Source of the DNA: Natronorubrum bangense
GTDB taxonomy: Archaea; Halobacteriota; Halobacteria; Halobacteriales; Natrialbaceae
NCBI RefSeq assembly: GCF_004799645.1
Contig: NZ_CP031307.1
Span: 1 to 64,000 of the forward strand
DNA length: 64,000 nucleotides
Direction: 5' to 3'
In this document: positions 58,812-64,000 of the stretch, piece after piece
How positions within the stretch are numbered: the stretch's first letter is position 1
Layout of the letters: the number at the start of each line of letters is the position of its first letter
Program-made: the position numbers and the translations under genes
Notes under the pieces: model-generated
Told to the model about the DNA's origin: nothing
The model's input: the letters and a program-made list of their open reading frames with translations, nothing else
The model's database searches: none

Positions 58812-59604
58812 GACGGTGACGCCCGTCCGGAGATTGAACACCGTGCCTGGACTCGAGACGGTCGACACAGTGTAGACCGTGTACACTGTTCGACTGAATA
58901 CCGCCGAGACAGGTATGGACCGAACGGTATCGGACGGAAGAGCCGTCTGCACGGTGTACACCGTGTGGAATGTGTGGACAGTCTGGAGCGCGTAAACCGT
59001 TCGGACAGCAGCGATCTCGAGCAATCACCTAACTGTTCAGACCGGCTCCGATGTGCAAGCGGCGAACAGCGTGTATACGGTGGAAACATTGTACGATGTT
59101 CGGTTGAAAGCGGCTCAGTCTGCTGTGGCGGGTAACACGCCTATCATTCAAGTAATCGGACTTAACAGTAGCGGAAGACCGTCTACACATTTTACACAGT
59201 CCACACCGTGGGCTTATGGGATTGAACTACACCGTGTAAACTTTGTTTTGGGGAATAGTGTCTAAGCCGTCTCTGAGTACATACAACGCAGTTCTGTGTT
59301 GAACAGTTCGATCGAGGAGGTGTGGAAATCTCACACGGTGTACAAATTGTAGACTGTTTACAAAGTGTAGGCCGTGCAAACTGTAGAGAGCGTTCGGACA
59401 GTTCGTAGTCTGGAATCCAGTCACGATCGGTCCCAACTCGAGACCAAGTGTCGTCGTAGCCGACTGTAAGTGTTTGTAAGACAGTGTACACAGTCTAAAA
59501 TGTCTACACAGTGTAGCGTGGCAGTCGGATAGGCAACGACGAACAGTTAGTGATGTCCAGACAGTGTCGGCATCTTACACCGTGTACAAAGTGTAGACTG
59601 TTTG
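58812..59604. repeat. Array of about 50 degenerate 9-bp repeats (consensus SACNGTGTA) in seven clusters
   Basis: Contiguous 9-bp units occur in clusters at 58812-58892, 58941-59012, 59067-59102, 59177-59247, 59316-59414, 59462-59515 and 59542-59604. The best units are CACAGTGTA, GACCGTGTA, CACGGTGTA, CACCGTGTA and CAAAGTGTA. The core CACNGTG is palindromic, and units follow each other directly (TA-CACNGTG-TA). The array fills the space between the start of parA and the start of the HerA-like gene. It lacks any spacer of CRISPR type. It resembles the contiguous short direct repeats used as plasmid centromeres by RHH-type partition proteins. Confidence 0.85.
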
Positions 59605-59736
59605 GTGAGGAACAGCCGAGCGAACATCCCTCATAGATTACACGCATGGAACAACCTCGCGAGGCCAATATTCAAGGGTCAGTGTTCGGAGTATAAGATA
59701 TATGAACGCGTCGCAGGTGTCGGCGGTGATGTGGCG

Positions 59737-61425
59737 GTGAGCGACCAACGTGAGATTCTTGTTGGCGAGACGGCTGACAGAGAGGAGTTGCATCTGCCGG
59801 TCGTGGAACTGCTAACCGGCCGTGGATTCGTCACCGGAAAATCGGGTTCCGGAAAGTCGAACACGGCGTCAGTCATCGCCGAGGAGTTACTCGAGGCCGG
59901 CTTCCCGCTGTTGATCGTCGACACCGACGGCGAATACTACGGGCTCAAAGAAGAGTACGAAATGTTACACGCCGGAGCCGATGAGGAGTGTGACATCCAG
60001 ATCGGACCGGAACACGCCGAACAGATGGCGTCGCTGGCACTCGAGGAGAACGTTCCAGTGATCCTCGACGTCTCGGGCTATCTCGACTCGGACGTTGCGG
60101 ACGAACTCCTGCGAAAAATCGCCCGTCAGCTATTCATCAAAGAAAAGAAGCTGAAAAAGCCCTTCCTGCTGGTCGTCGAGGAGGTCCACGAGTACATTCC
60201 GGAAGGTGGTGGCGTCGGCGAGACGGGGAACCTGCTGATCAAGATTAGCAAGCGCGGGCGCAAACACGGCCTCGGTATCCTCGGCATCAGCCAGCGACCA
60301 GCCGACGTCAAGAAGGATTTCATCACGCAGGCGAACTGGCTTGTCTGGCATCGGCTAACCTGGGACAACGACACCAAAGTCGTCGGTCGAATCATCGACA
60401 CCGAGTACGCAGAACTCGTCTCGGAGCTCAACGACGGACAGGCGTTCGTCCAGACCGACTGGACCGAAGTCGACGTTCGCAAGGTCCAGTTCCGTCGCAA
60501 GCGGACGTTCGACGCGGGTGCGACACCCGGGCTCGATGACTTCGAGCGGCCCGAACTGAAGTCCGTCTCCGACACGCTCGTTGGCGATCTCCAAGACATC
60601 TCAGAGCGAAAGCAGCGCGAAGAAGATCGCATCCTCGAACTCGAGAACGAACTCGAAAAAAAGGAAAAACGCATCGAAACGCTCGAAGCCGACCTCGAGT
60701 CGGCACGTGACGTCTCGAGTGCAGCCAAGCAGATGGCGGACGCACTCATGGGGCCGAACACCGTCCAGACACAGCTGCCAGAAGACGAGCAGCGTCGGCT
60801 TCACGACGAAATTCTCGAGTTGGAAGCCGAGCGAGACGAACTCGAGGCCGAGCTCGCAGACAGAGACGAGCGGATCGAGACGCTGGAAGCGAAACTCGCG
60901 TCGCGAACGGACGCGATGGAGCGGCTGCGCGAGGAAAACGAGCAGCTCCGGGAACGGGTGGCGAATTTCGAGACGGCCCAAGAGGCAGCGACTGAAGCAG
61001 CATCGGAGTCGGCGACGGAATCGGAGTCGGCGATTATTCAGGCCGGCGGTGACGGACTCGATTTCGGTTACATGTCGGCCAGTGAAACGTCAGAGATGGA
61101 CACCGAGGACCGATCACCGATCACGACTTCGACAGTTCACGAGGAGTGGTTCGAAGGCGAGTGGATCGACGACCGACTCGAGCGCGCGGCCGAACAGTCA
61201 CAGTGTACGGTGGCGACGGCACGGAACGCACTCGCCGTGCTGGCTCGAGACGGCGCCCTCGAGTCTGCGGCCATCGCCGAGGAGGTCGCTCGGTCGACGG
61301 TTGCGGTCCAGGGGCTTCTGTCGGAGTTACGGACCGAAGGCATCCTTGATCGACCTGCCGAGCGGACGTACACGCTCGATGACGACGTTCGGTCGAAACT
61401 GGAGACGATGGTGAGCACTGAGTAG
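59737..61425 (+). CDS. HerA-like ATP-binding protein with coiled coil and C-terminal winged helix
   Basis: A 562-residue HerA/FtsK-superfamily ATPase. Walker A GRGFVTGKSGSGKSNTASVIAEELL (about 28-52; GKSGSGKSNT), Walker B KPFLLVVEEVHEYIPEGGG (about 143-161), ISQRPADVKKDFITQANWLVWHRLT (about 186-210). A coiled coil spans about 285-430, and a winged helix is at the C-terminus (about 470-560, ARNALAVLARDGALES; RSTVAVQGLLSELRTEGILD). Bacterial-type HerA works with NurA in end resection, but the winged-helix C-terminus suggests another, chromosome-linked role. GTG 59737 is the likely start; GTG 59731 is possible. Confidence 0.85.
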   Translation: MSDQREILVGETADREELHLPVVELLTGRGFVTGKSGSGKSNTASVIAEELLEAGFPLLIVDTDGEYYGLKEEYEMLHAGADEECDIQIGPEHAEQMASLALEENVPVILDVSGYLDSDVADELLRKIARQLFIKEKKLKKPFLLVVEEVHEYIPEGGGVGETGNLLIKISKRGRKHGLGILGISQRPADVKKDFITQANWLVWHRLTWDNDTKVVGRIIDTEYAELVSELNDGQAFVQTDWTEVDVRKVQFRRKRTFDAGATPGLDDFERPELKSVSDTLVGDLQDISERKQREEDRILELENELEKKEKRIETLEADLESARDVSSAAKQMADALMGPNTVQTQLPEDEQRRLHDEILELEAERDELEAELADRDERIETLEAKLASRTDAMERLREENEQLRERVANFETAQEAATEAASESATESESAIIQAGGDGLDFGYMSASETSEMDTEDRSPITTSTVHEEWFEGEWIDDRLERAAEQSQCTVATARNALAVLARDGALESAAIAEEVARSTVAVQGLLSELRTEGILDRPAERTYTLDDDVRSKLETMVSTE

Positions 61426-61429
61426 GCTG

Positions 61430-62548
61430 TCACCGGGGCAAGCGATCGCCGACGGCCTCGATCATCGAGGGATCGATATGCTGGTGGACTGGAAGAACGA
61501 GAATTTCTCGAGACAACGTCGTCGCACGGTCGTACTCGGGGTTCTCGAAGACGGTACTCGAGAGTCGCGGCCAGGTGTGAGCACCATCGACACCACAGCA
61601 TTCGAGGTCCTCGAGTACCCGTTGTGGAATACTCGTTCGGAGCGGGAAGACCTGTGGACAGATTCCCGCAGGAAGCGAGTCATAGAGGACATCGACGTCG
61701 TCATGGGAGTCGAAGATGCGTTGCCACGCACGGTAGTTCTCGCGACGAGCGTTTCGGATCGCGACGGGATCTGCACCGTTGATGACGTACGCCGAGAGTT
61801 TCGACATCGGGGCTTTCCCCTCCTCGTACCGGACACTCGGATCCGGAACGGAAGGCGACATCCCTCGATCGTCAATGAGCGTGTCAACTGACCGACTGAC
61901 AGTGAGGCTCATGTTCAACAGTCCAGCAACGGCCGATTTGAGGAGGAATCGACAGTCATCAGCGCCAAACTGCTCGCGAACACCAGCGAACGATGACGGG
62001 GCGAGGTGCTCGGCAACGACAGCATCGTTGCAGTAGAGGACCGCACCATCGGGAATCGGCAACAGTTTCCAGAGACTGGTCACTCCAAGATGGCCTCGAG
62101 TTCCAAGCAGTGTTCCGTTGTCGACACTGATCGGCGCGTGAGCGTTGTCGTCGATATGGTAGCAGTCGTATTCGTCGACAAGGGACATAAATTCCCCAAG
62201 ACCGGGCTGTGGAAACCCGAAGTAGTTGACCGACATAATCGCGGCCGTGTCGTCATCGAGCCGTCGTTCGATGTCAGCCAGATTCGGCGCGAGGTTCGCT
62301 TCGAGACGATAGTATCGGACTGCAAGCCCGAGATCAAAAAACGGCTCGGCGACTGCATCTGGGAGGTAGGCGGGAACAAGCACGTTCTCACCGGCGTCAA
62401 CAAGCCCGGAAAGACCATCATACAACGCGGTCTTTCCGGAGCCATACAGCGAAATATCGGTCGAAAAACGCTCGAGAACCGACCTGATATTAGACGGCTG
62501 TGGCCCGGATAGCGACCGGATAGAAAGCGATGGATGTTCGCTAATCAT
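61430..62548 (-). CDS. DegT/DnrJ/EryC1-type aminotransferase-like protein
   Basis: A 372-residue PLP-fold protein. GSGKTALYDGLSGLVDAGENVLVPAYLPDAVAEPFFDLGLAVRYYRL (about 36-82) is the DegT opening; SVNYFGFPQPGLGEFMSLVDEYDCYHIDDNAHAPISVDNGTLLG (about 105-148) gives the PLP pocket with Asp, and GVTSLWKLLPIPDGAVLYCND (about 154-174) contains the Lys expected to bind PLP. It would transaminate a sugar nucleotide. The start at 62548 was chosen over 62686. It ends 4 nt after the HerA-like stop and is divergent from a phosphodiesterase-like gene; both may belong to surface polysaccharide synthesis. Confidence 0.8.
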   Translation of the reverse strand: MISEHPSLSIRSLSGPQPSNIRSVLERFSTDISLYGSGKTALYDGLSGLVDAGENVLVPAYLPDAVAEPFFDLGLAVRYYRLEANLAPNLADIERRLDDDTAAIMSVNYFGFPQPGLGEFMSLVDEYDCYHIDDNAHAPISVDNGTLLGTRGHLGVTSLWKLLPIPDGAVLYCNDAVVAEHLAPSSFAGVREQFGADDCRFLLKSAVAGLLNMSLTVSRSVDTLIDDRGMSPSVPDPSVRYEEGKAPMSKLSAYVINGADPVAIRNARRENYRAWQRIFDSHDDVDVLYDSLPAGICPQVFPLRTSIPQRVLEDLECCGVDGAHTWPRLSSTVFENPEYDRATTLSREILVLPVHQHIDPSMIEAVGDRLPR

Positions 62549-62857
62549 CTGTGTTGTTGCGAGTGGCTGACCGTCAGTATATCCTCGATCAGGAGCCGGC
62601 ACCGCTGTCGATCGAGTGTTCGTTTTGACTGACGGTCCCCTGCAGAACTGGTTGCACCTGTCGGAAAACCCACCATAGCCGGACATAGACGAACACGACC
62701 TATAGTGATTGAGACGATACTAACGTCGCGATTACGAACAGGGATTGCTTACACACCAGATTCGGTTACTGACACGATTTGATGTCATGACTGCAGCCTT
62801 CGCCTACAAGAGAAAACAGTCGGATAACAAAATCAAGGTAGGGTGTGGGAGTTCAGT
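62549..62857. other. Divergent promoter region
   Basis: A 309-bp space between the DegT-like gene and the phosphodiesterase-like gene. It contains AT-rich elements (about 62818-62840, ATAACAAAATC) for the right-hand gene. A CTATAGTGATTG at 62701 weakly resembles the left end of the 85-bp element, but the rest does not match. Confidence 0.35.
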
Positions 62858-64000
62858 ATGAGAGATTCGACCGACGAAACTGACCTTCGCCTCCTCGTTG
62901 TCGGGCTCGATGCTGGCTGCCGTTCGATTCTCGAGCCACTGTTCGAGGCGGACGAGATTCCAACGCTCCAGCGGCTGTTCGAGACCGGAACGAGCGGCGG
63001 CCTCGAGTCACAGATCCCGCCGTGGACGGCAAGCGCCTGGCCGTCGATGTACACCGGAAAGAACCCGGGAAAACACGGCGTCTTTGATTTCCTCTCGTTC
63101 GACGGCTACGACTGGGATGTCGTCAACTCGACCCACGTTCGAGAACGGCCAGTCTGGGAGTTGTTGAGCGAACACGGAATCTCGAGTGTCGTTGTCAACG
63201 TCCCTGTCACCCATCCACCGCGGGAGTTCGATGGCGCCCTGATTCCCGGCATGACCGCGCCGGAAGATCCAGCCTGTCACCCCGACGGGATCCTCGAGGA
63301 CGTCAAGATGGCCCGTGGGGAGTATCACGTCTACCCACAGAGCACCGACGCACCTGATCGATCGATCGAGGGCTACGAACAGACGATCGACCGCCGCGGG
63401 GAGGCGTTCCGGTACCTGTGTCGACGAGTCGATCCCGGCTTTGGCTTTCTGCAGTTCCAGCAAACCGACACCGTGTTCCACGAACGGCCAGGGGACAAGG
63501 AGGCAATTGAAGCCGTCTACCGTTCGGTTGACCGGCAGTTGGCGGAAACCATCGAGGCGACCGATCCAGACAACATTCTGATCGTCAGCGATCACGGGAT
63601 GGGGAAAGTGACCGGAACGGAGTTTCGGGTCAACGAGTTCCTCCGAGAACGGGGCTACCTCGAGACCAAAAGCGGTGGCGAGGGGATGCCGACCTGGTCG
63701 AAATCGTGGGAAAACGATCTCCTCGAGGGCGAAGACGCCGGCAAACACGACGAAAGCGTCCTCGAGCGGGTGATGAACGTGGCCGCGACGTTCGGAGTCA
63801 CGACCCAGCGGGTTGCAAGCGCTCTCGAGACGGTTGGCCTGAAAGAGCCGATCGGGAGTCGCGTGCCAAACGACATGATTCGGGCAGCCAGCGAGCAAGT
63901 CGACTTTCCGGAATCGAAGGCGTACATCCGTTCGAAAAGCGAACTGGGCGTCCGGATCAACCTCGAGGGACGGGAGCCAAACGGCCAAGTTCCCGAATCC
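62858..64000 (+). CDS. Alkaline-phosphatase-fold phosphodiesterase/nucleotide pyrophosphatase (3' truncated by window edge)
   Basis: The visible 381 residues begin MRDSTDETDLRLLVVGLDAGCRS; the gene runs past the right edge. LLVVGLDAG (about 12-20; metal-binding Asp) followed by GLESQIPPWTASAWPSMYTGKNPGKHGVFDFLSFD (about 46-80; Thr nucleophile in PPWTASAWPSMYTG) and NILIVSDHGMG (about 236-246; Asp-His metal pair) place it in the type I phosphodiesterase/nucleotide pyrophosphatase group. Such enzymes act on nucleotide sugars, phospholipids or related phosphodiesters. With the adjacent DegT-like gene it may take part in surface glycan or lipid-linked glycan synthesis. Confidence 0.85.
   Translation, partial: MRDSTDETDLRLLVVGLDAGCRSILEPLFEADEIPTLQRLFETGTSGGLESQIPPWTASAWPSMYTGKNPGKHGVFDFLSFDGYDWDVVNSTHVRERPVWELLSEHGISSVVVNVPVTHPPREFDGALIPGMTAPEDPACHPDGILEDVKMARGEYHVYPQSTDAPDRSIEGYEQTIDRRGEAFRYLCRRVDPGFGFLQFQQTDTVFHERPGDKEAIEAVYRSVDRQLAETIEATDPDNILIVSDHGMGKVTGTEFRVNEFLRERGYLETKSGGEGMPTWSKSWENDLLEGEDAGKHDESVLERVMNVAATFGVTTQRVASALETVGLKEPIGSRVPNDMIRAASEQVDFPESKAYIRSKSELGVRINLEGREPNGQVPES

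Noticed and set aside
58776..59024. N-terminal extension of ParA rich in TVY tripeptides
   Set aside because: It is only the translation of the 9-bp DNA repeats; the ParA fold begins at ATG 58775.
58812..59604. CRISPR array
   Set aside because: The repeats are 9 bp, contiguous and degenerate, with no unique spacers of constant length and no cas genes.
62701..62790. Fifth copy of the 85-bp palindromic element
   Set aside because: Only short stretches (CTATAGTGATTG, a CACACCAGATTCGG-like segment) match, without the paired right end.

Overview
The window looks like chromosomal DNA of a haloarchaeon, most likely from the Natrialbales (Natrinema, Haloterrigena or Natronorubrum-like). This is inferred from high GC content, very acidic proteins, TATA-driven leaderless promoters, and archaeal gene types: Orc1/Cdc6, an RPA operon, GHMP-type shikimate kinase, CDC48, RdfA with an SMC-related partner, and B12-dependent methylmalonyl-CoA mutase. 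No tRNA, rRNA, complete transposase, integrase or CRISPR array was found.

Layout. 0-5 kb: end of a glycosyltransferase, small regulators, a thioredoxin and glutamine synthetase glnA. 5-9 kb: the single-stranded DNA-binding operon rpa1-rpap-rpe. 9-12 kb: a ZIP metal transporter, a methyltransferase and a riboflavin-pathway reductase. 11.6-13.4 kb: a candidate replication origin, with an AT-rich tract, inverted GGGGT-type motifs and an orc1/cdc6 gene. 13.7-22.5 kb: housekeeping genes (enoyl-CoA hydratase, msrA, CBS protein, GlpA-like oxidoreductase, SPFH protein, cobA, ABC exporter). 22.5-26.2 kb: an island of three toxin-antitoxin pairs (MazF-, RelE- and VapC-type) next to the 3' end of the chorismate mutase gene. 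That gene's last codons recur three more times inside the island, which suggests repeated integration at this spot. 26.2-31 kb: aroQ-aroK, two small haloarchaeal proteins and a CDC48 ATPase.

31-51.7 kb is an acyl-CoA catabolic region. It holds a MaoC hydratase, two acyl-CoA dehydrogenases, both methylmalonyl-CoA mutase subunits, an acyl-CoA synthetase, a thiolase/zinc-ribbon/thioesterase operon, 3-hydroxyacyl-CoA dehydrogenase, a CoA-transferase, an enoyl-CoA hydratase/isomerase, a flavin/F420-type oxidoreductase and an IclR regulator. A solute:sodium symporter operon and two unrelated families of 2-haloacid dehalogenase lie in the middle. Together these could import and activate short acids, beta-oxidise them and pass propionyl units to succinyl-CoA.

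52-62 kb is a DNA-dynamics and cell-architecture region: an archaeal SMC-related protein with rdfA, an XPB-type helicase, a ParA ATPase with a small acidic partner, and a HerA-like ATPase. Between parA and herA lies about 800 bp carrying roughly 50 copies of a degenerate 9-bp repeat (consensus SACNGTGTA, palindromic core CACNGTG) in seven clusters. This is the most striking unexplained feature and looks like a centromere-type array. The right edge holds a DegT-family aminotransferase and a truncated phosphodiesterase-family gene. An 85-bp imperfect palindromic element occurs four times (5.1, 13.5, 15.2 and 54.4 kb), always just 3' of genes.
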